Counted from the stretch's first letter, positions 1 to 8,072 are shown. The stretch is 64,000 nucleotides of DNA from Amycolatopsis thermophila (GCF_030814215.1 NZ_JAUSUT010000001.1:2294001-2358000), one strand, 5' to 3'. Translations and numbers: made by a program. Notes: a model not told the origin generated them from the letters alone.

Positions 1-261
1 CCGTCCCCGCCCGGGCCGCCGATCGAACGCGTCGCCGCGGACCTGCGCCGCGTGCACCGCTCGCTGACGGACCTCGCCCCGGACGCGCCGATGGTGCGCC
101 GCCGCGCCACGAACCAGGCCTACGACGCCCTGCTCGGCCAGGCGTGCGCCGCGCTCGACCTGCGGCACTGGCTGGACGAGCTGCCGGAAGGCGTGGAACG
201 CGACGTCGAACGCCTGCGGGTGGAAGAGGCGCTGCGGCGGGCCGGGCTGGCCGTGCCCTGA
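1..261 (+). CDS. C-terminal part of an unknown actinobacterial protein (5' end outside window)
   Basis: The reading frame is open from the first base of the window to a TGA at 259-261, so the true start lies upstream. The 86 visible residues are predicted helical and charged, with the stretch RVAADLRRVHRSLTDL followed by RRRATNQAYDALLGQACAALD and a final LRVEEALRRAGLAVP. This looks like a short conserved cytoplasmic protein of the kind common in Pseudonocardiales, but I do not recognise a named domain. No membrane segment or signal peptide is visible. The function is unknown. Confidence 0.6.
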   Translation, partial: PSPPGPPIERVAADLRRVHRSLTDLAPDAPMVRRRATNQAYDALLGQACAALDLRHWLDELPEGVERDVERLRVEEALRRAGLAVP

Positions 262-472
262 TGGGCGTTTCCGCCGCACCACGGCCGGCCCGTCCCCGCG
301 CGCGGTGCGGGACGGGTGCGTGTGCGCCGCCCCGACGTGGCCCGTGCGGGGAGTGCCTGCGGGCTGCCGGGATCGGCCCCGCGCGTCCGCGCGAGCAGGA
401 CGTTGGCCCGGCCGACCTGGCACCGTCCGGGTTCGATCGCGAGCTGTCGGCGCCCAGCCCGGTTCGCCGGGG

Positions 473-1225
473 CTATGAGGTGAGGAACTCGCCGATCGCC
501 TGGCCCAGTTCGGGCTGGGCGACCGCGCTGAGGTGGTTGCCCGGCACAGTCGCGTAGCGCCCGTGCGGCAGGGCCTCCGCCAGGTCGGGCGCGGTGCGGT
601 TGTGCGGATCGTCGATGCCGGCGACGACGAGCGTCGGCGTCTCGAGGTGTTGCAGCGTGACGCGGGGCGTGTCGACGGACGTGTCGAGGATGTGCAGCAA
701 CGCCTCGCGGTCGCCGCCGATCTGCTTGAAGAACGCCTCCGCCCGCCACTCCCGTGTTCCGCGCTCGAACGAACCCAGGTTGGTCAGCACCTCGCGGAAG
801 TGCGCGTTGCTGCCGCCGGTGTGTTCGACGGCGTGCAACCCCATGCCGGCGACGACCGCCCGCCGCGGCCGGGCGCCGCGCACCAGCATGCGGATCGTCG
901 TCCGGCCGCCGAGGGAATAGCCGCCCAGGTCGTAGCCGGTCAGCCCGAGGTGCCCGAGCAGGTCGAACCCGTCGTCGGCGAGCACGTCCGGCGGGTAGGC
1001 GGCCGGGTCGTGCGGCTTCGCGCTCTCCCCGTGGCCGCGCAGGTCCAGCATGATCACGCGGAACCCGAGCCCGGCGAGGTGCTCGGCGTGCCCGTAGCTG
1101 ACCCAGTTCACCTGCGACGTGGAGAAGTAGCCGTGGATCAGCACCAGCGGCCGCCCCTCGCCCACCTCGCGGTAGGCGAGGCGGCACCCGTCGCGGGCGG
1201 TGAAGTACCGGATCATGCGGGTCAT
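473..1225 (-). CDS. alpha/beta-fold hydrolase
   Basis: A 250-aa protein with the full alpha/beta-hydrolase plan. It has an N-terminal strand region with an oxyanion-type HGYFST motif (residues near 31), a nucleophile elbow GYSLGG (Ser near 104), a late acidic residue in VAGIDDPHN and a C-terminal catalytic His in VPGNHLSAVAQP. It has the length and layout of epoxide-hydrolase-like or non-heme haloperoxidase-like esterases. No signal peptide is seen, so it is probably cytoplasmic. The ATG at 1225 is followed by a second in-frame Met at codon 4. The ribosome-binding site is weak (GGTTGG). It sits 76 bp downstream of dnaB on the same strand. The substrate cannot be read from the sequence. Confidence 0.85.
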   Translation of the reverse strand: MTRMIRYFTARDGCRLAYREVGEGRPLVLIHGYFSTSQVNWVSYGHAEHLAGLGFRVIMLDLRGHGESAKPHDPAAYPPDVLADDGFDLLGHLGLTGYDLGGYSLGGRTTIRMLVRGARPRRAVVAGMGLHAVEHTGGSNAHFREVLTNLGSFERGTREWRAEAFFKQIGGDREALLHILDTSVDTPRVTLQHLETPTLVVAGIDDPHNRTAPDLAEALPHGRYATVPGNHLSAVAQPELGQAIGEFLTS

Positions 1226-1301
1226 CCAACCAAGCGCGCCGTGGCCGGCATCCGGGACCGGGTGCGCGACGTGGCGCCGAGCACGCGGGCGCCGCCCGGC
1301 G

Positions 1302-2705
1302 TCAGCCCTGGGCGAGGTCGGCGAAGCGGCTGTAGTGCAGCTGGTGCGCGACGACGATCGTGCTGGTCGGGCCGGCGCGGTGCTTCGCCAGGATCAGGTC
1401 GGCCTCGCCGGCGCGCGGGTCGTCCCGCTCCCACGCGTCCGGGCGGTTGATCAGGATGACCATGTCGGCGTCCTGCTCCAGCGAACCGGACTCACGCAGG
1501 TCGGACAGCATCGGGCGCTTGTCGGTGCGCTGTTCCGGACCACGGTTCAGCTGGCTGATCGCGACCACCGGCACCTCGAGTTCCTTGGCCAGCAGCTTGA
1601 GCTGACGCGAGAACTCCGACACCTCCTGCTGCCGCGACTCGACCCGCTTGCCCGAGGTCATCAGCTGCATGTAGTCGACGACGACGAGCTTGAGGTCGTT
1701 GCGCTGCTTGAGCCGCCGCGCCTTGGCCCGGATCTCCATCATGGTCATGTTCGGCGAGTCGTCGATGAACAGCGGCGCCTCGCTGATCTCGCTCATCCGC
1801 CGGGCGAGCCGCGTCCAGTCGTCGTCGGACATGCGGCCGCTGCGCATGTCCGCGAGCCGGATCCGGGCCTCGGCGGAGAGCATGCGCATGACGATCTCGA
1901 TGCGGCTCATCTCCAGCGAGAAGATGACGCTGCTCATGCCGTGCTTGATGGAGCACGACCGCGCGAAGTCCAGGCCCAGTGTCGACTTGCCGACACCGGG
2001 ACGGGCCGCGACGATGATCATCTGCCCGGCGTGCAGGCCGTTGGTCACCTCGTCGAGGTCGGCGAACCCGGTGGGCACACCCTGCGACACGCCACCGCGG
2101 GACGCGATCGCGTCGATCTCGTCCATGGTCGGCTGGAGCAGTTCCTCCAGCGCGACGTAGTCCTCGCTCGCCCGGCGCTCGGTGACGTCGTAGATCGCGG
2201 CCTGCGCCCGGTCGACCACCTCGTTGATGTCGCCGCCGTCGTTCGCGGCGCCGTAGCCGTACTGCACGATCCGCGTGCCGGCCTCGACCAGGCGCCGCAG
2301 GATCGCCTTCTCCGCGACGATCTGCGCGTAGTAGCCGGCGTTGGCCGCCGTCGGGACGGTCGCGATCAGCGTGTGCAGGTACGGCGCGCCGCCGACGCGG
2401 GCGAGCTCACCGCGGCGTTCCAGCTCGGCGGACACGGTGATCGGGTCGGCCGGCTCGCCGCGCGCGTACAGGTCGAGGACGCAGTCGTAGACCGCCTGGT
2501 GCTTGGGCAGGTAGAAGTCGTTGGGCGAGAGCACCTCGACGACGTCGGCGATCGCGTCCTTGGACAGCAGCATGCCGCCGAGCACCGACTGCTCGGCCGG
2601 AATGTCCTGGGGCGGCTGACGGTCGAACTCGCCGTAGCGCGCCCCGGGATCCTCCGGTCCGGGATCGGACGGATAAGCCGGACCACGGTCGTCTGTCAGC
2701 GCCAC
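1302..2705 (-). CDS. dnaB: replicative DNA helicase DnaB
   Basis: A 467-aa hexameric replicative helicase that unwinds DNA ahead of the replisome with ATP. The N-terminal DnaB domain (PQDIPAEQSVLGGMLL, about residues 32-47) leads to the RecA-like core. That core has Walker A GVGKS (about 237-241), Walker B VVVDYMQLM (Asp near 344), and the ISQLNRGPEQR and SDLRESGSLEQDAD motifs. The open frame extends upstream to 2792. I place the start at GTG 2705, because GGGAGGT lies 8 nt before it and the protein then begins VALTDDRG. There is no intein in the core, unlike many actinobacterial DnaB proteins. Synteny with rplI and ssb supports the call. DnaA-box-like repeats lie upstream. Confidence 0.97.
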   Translation of the reverse strand: MALTDDRGPAYPSDPGPEDPGARYGEFDRQPPQDIPAEQSVLGGMLLSKDAIADVVEVLSPNDFYLPKHQAVYDCVLDLYARGEPADPITVSAELERRGELARVGGAPYLHTLIATVPTAANAGYYAQIVAEKAILRRLVEAGTRIVQYGYGAANDGGDINEVVDRAQAAIYDVTERRASEDYVALEELLQPTMDEIDAIASRGGVSQGVPTGFADLDEVTNGLHAGQMIIVAARPGVGKSTLGLDFARSCSIKHGMSSVIFSLEMSRIEIVMRMLSAEARIRLADMRSGRMSDDDWTRLARRMSEISEAPLFIDDSPNMTMMEIRAKARRLKQRNDLKLVVVDYMQLMTSGKRVESRQQEVSEFSRQLKLLAKELEVPVVAISQLNRGPEQRTDKRPMLSDLRESGSLEQDADMVILINRPDAWERDDPRAGEADLILAKHRAGPTSTIVVAHQLHYSRFADLAQG

Positions 2706-2878
2706 CGCGCGGTTACCTCCCAGACTGCGAACACCAGTTCGATTATGCCGGATCTCCGGCCGGAGTGCGGGGAGCGGACGCACCGGCGCCACCCGTGTCG
2801 TGGCGACTGAGCGCGACTACTCCGGCGGCACGGTAGATCGCTCGGACGGAGCAGGGCAAACCTGCCTGGGGACCGTTC

Positions 2879-3091
2879 TGTGGACAGGCTGTGGAGGAGC
2901 GCCGCGAACCAGTCACAGGTCCGCCGTTCGCTGTGGACAACCTGGGGGCAACTAGGGGCACCGCCAGGAAAGGCGCAGGTCAAACCCTGTGGGTAACCTG
3001 TGGACAACATTGGTGAAGAAACTTCGGCGTGTCGCCGCGGACTCGATCTTCGGCGTGTCGCGCCATCGACGGGGTCTCGACCTGTGGATGA
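2879..3091. promoter_or_regulatory. cluster of five DnaA-box-like 9-mers upstream of dnaB
   Basis: The 443-bp gap between dnaB and the espG-like gene carries five same-orientation 9-mers. They are TGTGGACAG (2879-2887), TGTGGACAA (2932-2940), TGTGGGTAA (2988-2996), TGTGGACAA (2999-3007) and TGTGGATGA (3083-3091). TGTGGACAA is the complement of TTGTCCACA, the preferred actinobacterial DnaA box, and the others differ by one or two bases. They all lie upstream of dnaB. DnaA binding here, as a regulator of dnaB or as a titration site, is an inference. The rest of the gap shows nothing I recognise except the terminator at 3104-3143. Confidence 0.6.
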
Positions 3092-3103
3092 AGGCCGGGC
3101 AAA

Positions 3104-3143
3104 CGAACGGGCCACCCGCTCTGCCGCGCGGGTGGCCCGTTCG
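3104..3143 (-). terminator. strong hairpin downstream of the ESX substrate operon
   Basis: A perfect 16-bp stem (3104-3119 with 3128-3143, core GGGCCACCCGC) encloses an 8-nt loop. It starts 5 bases beyond the stop codon of the espG-like gene on the minus strand. There is no long T run, which is usual for high-GC actinobacteria. Confidence 0.75.
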
Positions 3144-3148
3144 CCGGT

Positions 3149-3949
3149 TCAGACCAGTGCGCGCATGGCGTTGTGCAGTCGCTCGCCGATGGCCTGCGGA
3201 GTACCCGGAGTGAGCACGATCAACGAGTCACCGGTGCCCGGCCGCTCCTCCATCAGCCAGCGCCCCTCGGCGGTGTCGATGAAGTTGAGCGCGCGCTCGC
3301 ACCGCTTGCGGGTGCCGGCCCGCGTCCGGGCCGCCGCGTAGAGGCTCCCCCCGGCGACGCGCGGGGCCTCCAGGATGCGCTTGATCTCCTTGCCCGGCTC
3401 GGCCACGCTCCGGCCCCCGCCGCGCATGATGCTCATCTCTTCGCCGGACGAGCGGCGGCCGCCGCCGTAGACCTCGCTCTTGGAGGCCACCAGCGGGCTG
3501 CTCCCGCCGGGCGAGACGTGCGGGATCTGGTCCACGAACGTCGGCAGCAGCCGGTCCGGACGCTCCGGCCGCATCACCACGACGTCCTCCTTGATGTAGC
3601 GCGAGAGGACGAAGGCGCCACCGGCACCGCTGCCCGCGAACAGCGAGAAGTTCTGCGGAGCGTCCGGGAACGTCCCCTCGAACCAGCCGTAGAACTCGAT
3701 GTTCGGCCGCGCGATCGACTCGATCATCGCGCCGAACTCGCGGTCCAGCCCCCGCGGCCCCATCAGGCCGTGGTGCTGGAGCACGAGGTTGACCTGCTGG
3801 TCGATGGTCCGCTGGGCGGTCTCGTCGTACCAGACCGGCATCGACGCCAGCGTGTTGTGCGGGTCGGCGCCCCGGCGCTGGATCAGGTTGAGCAGCGTCG
3901 GCGTGGTGATCGTCAGTGGCTGGTTCATCACCATCGCGGCGGGCCTCAT
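3149..3949 (-). CDS. ESX secretion-associated protein, EspG family
   Basis: A 266-aa protein beginning with LTITTPTLLNLIQRRG and the WYDETAQRTIDQQVN stretch. The middle is a mixed alpha/beta region (VVVMRPERPDRLLPTFVDQIP) and the end is the RRCERALNFIDTAEGRWLMEERPG type. This is the layout of EspG chaperones, cytoplasmic proteins that bind PPE-type substrates before type VII (ESX) export. The ATG at 3949 overlaps the stop of the upstream PPE-like gene (ATGA), so translation is probably coupled. That arrangement suggests EspG chaperones its direct neighbour. An alternative start is Met 8 (VMNQPL). No ESX membrane machinery is present in this window. Confidence 0.8.
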   Translation of the reverse strand: MRPAAMVMNQPLTITTPTLLNLIQRRGADPHNTLASMPVWYDETAQRTIDQQVNLVLQHHGLMGPRGLDREFGAMIESIARPNIEFYGWFEGTFPDAPQNFSLFAGSGAGGAFVLSRYIKEDVVVMRPERPDRLLPTFVDQIPHVSPGGSSPLVASKSEVYGGGRRSSGEEMSIMRGGGRSVAEPGKEIKRILEAPRVAGGSLYAAARTRAGTRKRCERALNFIDTAEGRWLMEERPGTGDSLIVLTPGTPQAIGERLHNAMRALV

Positions 3950-5235
3950 TCGCCGATGACGGGCGGCGCCGTCAGCTCATCCGTGCCGAACAGCTCGTTC
4001 GGGTCGTCGCCCACCATGTACTTGTTCTCGTGCAGCTCGTCGTCCTCGCCATTGGCGTGACCACCCCGGCCGCCCATGCCCGGCGTCCCGGCCGCGCCCG
4101 CCCGGCCCGCGCGCGTGGAGGCCCCACGGGCACCCGCGCCACCGGCTCCGGCACCACCGGCACCCGTTCCGGCCGTCGCACCCGAGCCGACGCCCGCGCT
4201 CATCCCGCCGAAACCCGCGGCACCCACGCCGCCGGCCCCCGAACCGAGACCGCCGCCGCCGCCACCACCGCCGGGCCCGAACCCGCCGCCGCCCCCACCG
4301 GGGCCGAAGCCGCTCGTGGACGGCGGGGTGTACCCGGACGCGCTGGTCGAGTCGAACGCCGGGTTGTAGCCCACGCCGGTGTTGGGCGGGTAAGCCGCGT
4401 TCGTCGCGGTGTGCGGCAGGTTCGCCGACGGCGTGGTGCTGCTGAACTGCGGGAGGTCGCCCGTGCCGGCCGGCTTGAACGCGCCCGCACCGCCGCCGCC
4501 CGGGACGCCACCGGCACCGCCGCCACCGCCGGGGAACCCGCCACCGGGGTTGCCGTTGGAGAACACGTTGCCCTGCCAGGCGTTGTACTGCGGCATGCCA
4601 CCGGCGTTGGTCATGCTCGCCTGGTAGTAGTTGTTGAACGCGTCGACGTTCGCCTTGCCGCGCTGGTTGTACTGCTCGATCTGCTCGTCGGTGTCGGAGA
4701 ACGGGTTGAGGCCGTCGAGGAAGCCGCCGTCCGGCGCCTGCGCGGGGATCTCCTCGACCTTGGAGTGCACCGTGTGGAAGGCGCTGGCCTGGTCGTTGAG
4801 GTAGGTCTCGCTCTTGCCGAGGTTGGTGGCCGAGTCCTGCAGCCAGATCCCCAGCGGGTGCGCGCCGGCCTGGACCTGACCGGAGGCCATGCCCTTCCAG
4901 GCGTTGTCCATCATGTCGTTGATCTGCTGGATCAGCTTCGCGCGGTCCTCGTGCACGCCCTTGAGCGTCTTCGCCGCGTTCGCGCCCGCGGTCAGCGAGC
5001 TCGCGTCACCGGGGTGGATCTGCTCCCAGATCTTGCGCGCGTCGATGGTGCGGCCGCCGATGTTCGCCTCGTGGTGCTCGGCGTCCGGCGTGCTCATCAG
5101 CCCGGCGAGGCCACCGACCACGGCACCGACACCGGCGCCGATCGCGGTGCCCACACCCGGCACCACCGAACCGACGGCGGCGCCGACCGCGGCGCCGGCC
5201 ACCACCCGCCCGGCCTTGTAGTCGTTGTCACCCAT
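3946..5235 (-). CDS. PPE-like ESX substrate with Gly-rich C-terminus
   Basis: A 429-aa protein. Residues 10-46 are a Gly/Ala zipper-like hydrophobic stretch (AGAAVGAAVGSVVPGVG). Residues about 60-220 form a helical region (RKIWEQIHPGDASSL, LQDSATNLGKSETYLNDQA) that resembles PPE/WXG-type substrates. From about residue 225 the chain becomes almost pure Gly/Pro/Ala, reminiscent of mycobacterial PGRS-type tails. The last 30 residues are acidic (MVGDDPNELFGTDELTAPPVIGE). The gene overlaps the EspG gene downstream and follows a lipoprotein gene. Export by a type VII system is inferred from these neighbours and the helical N-terminal half. Confidence 0.7.
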   Translation of the reverse strand: MGDNDYKAGRVVAGAAVGAAVGSVVPGVGTAIGAGVGAVVGGLAGLMSTPDAEHHEANIGGRTIDARKIWEQIHPGDASSLTAGANAAKTLKGVHEDRAKLIQQINDMMDNAWKGMASGQVQAGAHPLGIWLQDSATNLGKSETYLNDQASAFHTVHSKVEEIPAQAPDGGFLDGLNPFSDTDEQIEQYNQRGKANVDAFNNYYQASMTNAGGMPQYNAWQGNVFSNGNPGGGFPGGGGGAGGVPGGGGAGAFKPAGTGDLPQFSSTTPSANLPHTATNAAYPPNTGVGYNPAFDSTSASGYTPPSTSGFGPGGGGGGFGPGGGGGGGGLGSGAGGVGAAGFGGMSAGVGSGATAGTGAGGAGAGGAGARGASTRAGRAGAAGTPGMGGRGGHANGEDDELHENKYMVGDDPNELFGTDELTAPPVIGE

Positions 5236-5277
5236 GAGAACGTCCCCTCCTGCCGGCGAATCTGAAGTCGGTGTGCA

Positions 5278-5859
5278 TCACGCGGCCCCCTTCAGGCGCT
5301 GCACCATCGCTGCCGCGACCTTCTGCACGACGGGGCACGGGTCGGTCGCGTTGGGCCCGTCGAGGATGCTCGAGTTGATGTTCACGACGAGCTGGTCGGT
5401 CACGCCGACCCACAGTGCGCAGGTGCCGCTGCCGCGCAGGTCGGCGTTGGCCGCGAACACCGCCGGGTAGCCCTCGACGGTGACCGGCTCGAAGTACTCG
5501 TCCTGCGCGCGGTTCGCGTAGACCCCGGTGAGGCCCGTCTGCTGGTCGCCCAGCGGTGCGATGAAGATCTTGTTGGCGTCGTGGGCCTGCGACTGCCACC
5601 GGCAGCCCTGTCCGCCCGGGCTCGGGTACAGCTCGCCGGGGCTCGCCAGCCCGATCTCGGCGGTCTGCGCCGGGGACAGCGCCGAGCAGGGGTCGCTGAC
5701 GATCGGGCCCGCCGGCAGCGGCGCGGGCACGCGCAGCGCGGGGTCGACCGCGGGTGCGGTGCTCGTCGGGGCGTTTCCCGTGTCGGCCCCGCTCGAGCAG
5801 CCCGTGAGCAGGGCGGCGGCGACCGCGGCGGCCCCGACCCAGGTGGTGCGTGTGGTCAT
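5278..5859 (-). CDS. DUF3558-type lipoprotein
   Basis: A 193-aa protein with a lipoprotein signal peptide (MTTRTTWVGAAAVAAALLTG followed by the lipobox Cys in LLTGCSS). After a Ser/Thr/Pro linker comes the DUF3558 pattern: DPCSALSPAQTAEIGL, a Cys in GQGCRWQ, a Cys in GSGTCALWVGV and the final DPCPVVQKVAAAMVQRLK. The ATG at 5859 overlaps the TGA of the gene before it (TGATG), indicating translational coupling. A longer open frame to 6123 lacks lipoprotein features upstream of this Met and is not used. Lipoproteins of this family often accompany ESX substrates in Pseudonocardiaceae. The molecular role is unknown. Confidence 0.82.
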   Translation of the reverse strand: MTTRTTWVGAAAVAAALLTGCSSGADTGNAPTSTAPAVDPALRVPAPLPAGPIVSDPCSALSPAQTAEIGLASPGELYPSPGGQGCRWQSQAHDANKIFIAPLGDQQTGLTGVYANRAQDEYFEPVTVEGYPAVFAANADLRGSGTCALWVGVTDQLVVNINSSILDGPNATDPCPVVQKVAAAMVQRLKGAA

Positions 5860-6251
5860 CAGACGACCTTGTACCCGCCCACGGCCTTGTGCTGGTCGGC
5901 CTCGTTCTCCTCGACGATCCCGGCGGCCTTCTCCAGCGCGTTGATGTAGTTCTTGACGTAGTCGACCATCCGCTGGTGCTGCAGCTGCAGGGTCTCGCCG
6001 GAGACCTTCGCGGCGCGGTGGACGAAGTCGCCGCTGGCGAACTCCTGCCCCGGCGGCTTGACCTCGGCGATCGTGTTGGCGTTCGACAGGTCGGTCTGCA
6101 GGTCGGTCAGCAGTTCCTTCCACTTGCTGATCACGCCGCGGACCTCGTCCGGGGAGAACTGGTAGCCGCCGGGCGAGCCGTTGCCGCCCACCATGATCGG
6201 CGCCGGTGGCGGGACCTCGGTCAGCCGGTCGGTCGGCTTCTCACCGGTCAT
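5859..6251 (-). CDS. small helical WXG100/EspC-like ESX protein
   Basis: A 130-aa protein. A short Pro-rich lead is followed by a helical hairpin-like region: FSPDEVRGVISKWKELLTDLQ (about 52-72) and then KVSGETLQLQHQRMVDYVKNYINALEKAAG. Size and helicity match small ESX-exported partners, and a Trp falls near the predicted helix break. I chose ATG 6251 over the ORF start at 6335 because AGGGGGT lies 8 nt upstream. It is the first gene of a four-gene coupled operon ending with the EspG gene. The exact family (WXG100 or EspC-like) is uncertain. Confidence 0.65.
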   Translation of the reverse strand: MTGEKPTDRLTEVPPPAPIMVGGNGSPGGYQFSPDEVRGVISKWKELLTDLQTDLSNANTIAEVKPPGQEFASGDFVHRAAKVSGETLQLQHQRMVDYVKNYINALEKAAGIVEENEADQHKAVGGYKVV

Positions 6252-6336
6252 CGTCAGGAACCCCCTACGCTCTTCCCACTGATCGCCAGCTTGGATGCTA
6301 GCGCAGCGCTCCCGGTTCCCGGGGCTGAACAGCAAA

Positions 6337-6376
6337 AACCGGGCAGGCCCCGCACGCTGCGGGAACCTGCCCGGTT
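6337..6376 (-). terminator. intrinsic terminator of the rpsF-ssb-rpsR-rplI operon
   Basis: An 11-bp outer stem (6337-6347 with 6366-6376, AACCGGGCAGG) holds an inner CCCGCA/TGCGGG stem. On the minus strand the hairpin is followed by five T residues. It lies just after the rplI stop at 6394. Confidence 0.85.
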
Positions 6377-6393
6377 CGACTGCTTTCCGCGCC

Positions 6394-6852
6394 TTACTGG
6401 CCGGCCTTCACCTCGAGGCGGACCGAGGCCTGCACCTCGGGGTGCAGGCGGGCGTTCACCGCGTGCTTGCCGACGGTCTTGATGTGGCCGTCGGTCTCCA
6501 GGACGCGCTTGTCGAGCAGCGGGCCGCCCGCCGCCTTGATCGCGTTGGCGATGTCGGCGGTGGTGACCGAGCCGAACAGCTTCTTCGAGCCCTCGGCGGC
6601 CTTCGCGGTCAGCTCGACGGTGCCCAGGCCCTCCAGCGCGGCCTTGATCTCACGGGCGTGGTCGAGGTCGCGGATGCGGCGGGACTCCTGCGCGCGACGG
6701 ATGGTCTGCACGTTCTTCTCGGCACCCTTGGACGCCACGATGGCGTAGCCGCGGGGCAGCAGGAAGTTGCGGGCGTAGCCGTCGCGGACCTCGACGATGT
6801 CGCCGGGGCCGCCGAGGTTCGCCACGTCAGTGGTGAGGATGATCTTCGCCAT
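6394..6852 (-). CDS. rplI: 50S ribosomal protein bL9
   Basis: A 152-aa protein of normal bL9 length. The N-terminal rRNA-binding domain begins [20 protein letters not shown] and contains [16 protein letters not shown] long connecting helix (about residues 45-75) leads to the C-terminal domain [17 protein letters not shown]. The start at ATG 6852 has GGGGGGA upstream. It is the last gene of the rpsF operon, 14 bp after rpsR, and is followed by the terminator at 6337-6376. Confidence 0.97.
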   Translation of the reverse strand: MAKIILTTDVANLGGPGDIVEVRDGYARNFLLPRGYAIVASKGAEKNVQTIRRAQESRRIRDLDHAREIKAALEGLGTVELTAKAAEGSKKLFGSVTTADIANAIKAAGGPLLDKRVLETDGHIKTVGKHAVNARLHPEVQASVRLEVKAGQ

Positions 6853-6866
6853 GATGTGGTCCCCCC

Positions 6867-7115
6867 TCAGCGCGCGGTCGAGGTGTAGGGCAGCAGCGCC
6901 ATCTCGCGGGAGTTCTTGACCGCGGTGGCGATGTCGCGCTGGTGCTGGCTGCAGTTGCCGGTCACCCGGCGGGCACGGATCTTGCCGCGGTCGGAGATGT
7001 ACTTCCGCAGCAGGTTGGTGTCCTTGTAGTCGATGAGTTCCGGGTGGCCCTTCTGCTCGGCCTTGCAGAACACGCAGACCTTCTTCTTCGGCTTGCGGAT
7101 GGGTGGCTTGGCCAC
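6867..7115 (-). CDS. rpsR: 30S ribosomal protein bS18 (Cys-containing form)
   Basis: An 82-aa S18 protein. It carries the KVCVFCK pair near residues 13-17 and a further Cys/His in GNCSQHQRD, which is the zinc-binding (C+) form. The core [15 protein letters not shown] is typical. S18 pairs with S6 on the platform of the small subunit, which fits its place in the rpsF operon between ssb and rplI. The Cys form implies a zinc-replete version. A zinc-independent paralogue may exist elsewhere in the genome, as in mycobacteria (an inference). Confidence 0.97.
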   Translation of the reverse strand: MAKPPIRKPKKKVCVFCKAEQKGHPELIDYKDTNLLRKYISDRGKIRARRVTGNCSQHQRDIATAVKNSREMALLPYTSTAR

Positions 7116-7151
7116 GGTGATGCTCCTGGGAATCTGAGAACGAGTGGTTGA

Positions 7152-7658
7152 TCAGAAGGGGGGCTCGTCGGCGAAACCGCCGCTGTCGCCCGCGGGCGGG
7201 GCGGAACCCCACGGGTCGTCGGCCGGGGCACCCCCGCCGGGACCGCCGTAGCCGCCGCCTCCGCCGCCGCTGTAGCCGCCGCCACCGCTGCCGCGGCTGA
7301 CCTTGTTCACCTTGGCGGTGGCGTAGCGCAGCGACGGGCCGATCTCGTCGACCTCGAGCTCGACGACGGTCCGCTTCTCGCCTTCCTTGGTCTCGAACGA
7401 CCGCTGCTTGAGCCGGCCCTGCACGACCACGCGGGCACCGCGCGTGAGGCTCTCCGCGACGTTCTCCGCCGCCTGCCGCCAGATGTTGCAGCGCAGGAAC
7501 AGCGCCTCGCCGTCCTTCCACTCACCGCTCTGGCGGTCGAAGGTGCGCGGCGTGGACGCCACCGTGAAGTTCGCGACGGCGGCACCGGACGGGGTGAACC
7601 GCAGCTCCGGGTCGGACGTCAGGTTGCCGACCACTGTGATGACGGTGTCTCCAGCCAT
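7152..7658 (-). CDS. ssb: single-stranded DNA-binding protein
   Basis: A 168-aa protein. The OB-fold (residues 1-115) begins [21 protein letters not shown] and includes [20 protein letters not shown] and [15 protein letters not shown] Gly-rich flexible linker (about 122-148) follows. The acidic C-terminal tip ends FADEPPF, the usual site for binding partner proteins. It lies 10 bp after rpsF and is part of the ribosomal operon, the common actinobacterial arrangement. Confidence 0.97.
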   Translation of the reverse strand: MAGDTVITVVGNLTSDPELRFTPSGAAVANFTVASTPRTFDRQSGEWKDGEALFLRCNIWRQAAENVAESLTRGARVVVQGRLKQRSFETKEGEKRTVVELEVDEIGPSLRYATAKVNKVSRGSGGGGYSGGGGGGYGGPGGGAPADDPWGSAPPAGDSGGFADEPPF

Positions 7659-7668
7659 GGGCTACGCC

Positions 7669-7992
7669 TCAGGCCTTCGCGGCGGCCTTGGCGGCCTTGC
7701 GCGGGACCGGCTTGCGGACGACCTTGGTGCGGAGCACGGTCTCCTGCAGCGACAGCTGCCGGTCGAGCTCCTTGACCGCGTCGGGCTCGCTGTTGAGGTC
7801 CAGCACGGCGTAGATGCCCTCGGCGTGCTTCTTGATCTCGTAGGAGAGCCGGCGACGGCCCCACACGTCGACCTTCTCCACGCTTCCGCCGGACGTGCGG
7901 ATCACGTTGAGGAAGGTGTCCAGGGTCGGGGCGACCTTACGCTCGTCGAGCGTGGGGTCGAGGATGACCATTACCTCGTAATGGCGAGACAC
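7669..7992 (-). CDS. rpsF: 30S ribosomal protein bS6
   Basis: A 107-aa S6 protein: [19 protein letters not shown], the [22 protein letters not shown] core and a Lys/Ala-rich tail. GTG codons occur at 7998 and 7992. The AGGAGGT site is only 2 nt from the first and 8 nt from the second, so I prefer 7992; the longer form would add two residues. It is the first gene of the operon, preceded by a leader that can pair with the ribosome-binding site (8002-8043). Confidence 0.95.
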   Translation of the reverse strand: MSRHYEVMVILDPTLDERKVAPTLDTFLNVIRTSGGSVEKVDVWGRRRLSYEIKKHAEGIYAVLDLNSEPDAVKELDRQLSLQETVLRTKVVRKPVPRKAAKAAAKA

Positions 7993-8001
7993 AACCACTC
8001 A

Positions 8002-8043
8002 CCTCCTGTGGGCTCGCGGCCACGGGCTTTCCGTGGCAGGAGG
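8002..8043 (-). promoter_or_regulatory. candidate S6:S18 autoregulatory leader of rpsF
   Basis: In the minus-strand transcript, CCTCCTG (8037-8043) is perfectly complementary to CAGGAGG (8002-8008), which contains the rpsF ribosome-binding site. Between them is a hairpin CCACGG-aaagc-CCGTGG, followed immediately by CCG in a one-sided bulge. An outer helix over the Shine-Dalgarno, an inner hairpin and a bulged CCG match the published S6:S18 binding motif in rpsF leaders. Function is inferred from this fold. Confidence 0.65.
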
Positions 8044-8072
8044 GTTTGTCAACGGCCGAGTCTACTTGGCGG

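Noticed and set aside
1302..2705. Intein in DnaB
   Set aside because: The Walker regions run without interruption and the length is that of an intein-free protein.
1200..2810. Long + strand frame opposite dnaB (536 codons)
   Set aside because: It lies antisense to a textbook DnaB with all motifs, and its composition is the usual high-GC mirror pattern rich in Arg, Val and Gln.
2879..3091. oriC
   Set aside because: DnaA-like boxes are present, but dnaA and dnaN are absent and I see no AT-rich unwinding region.
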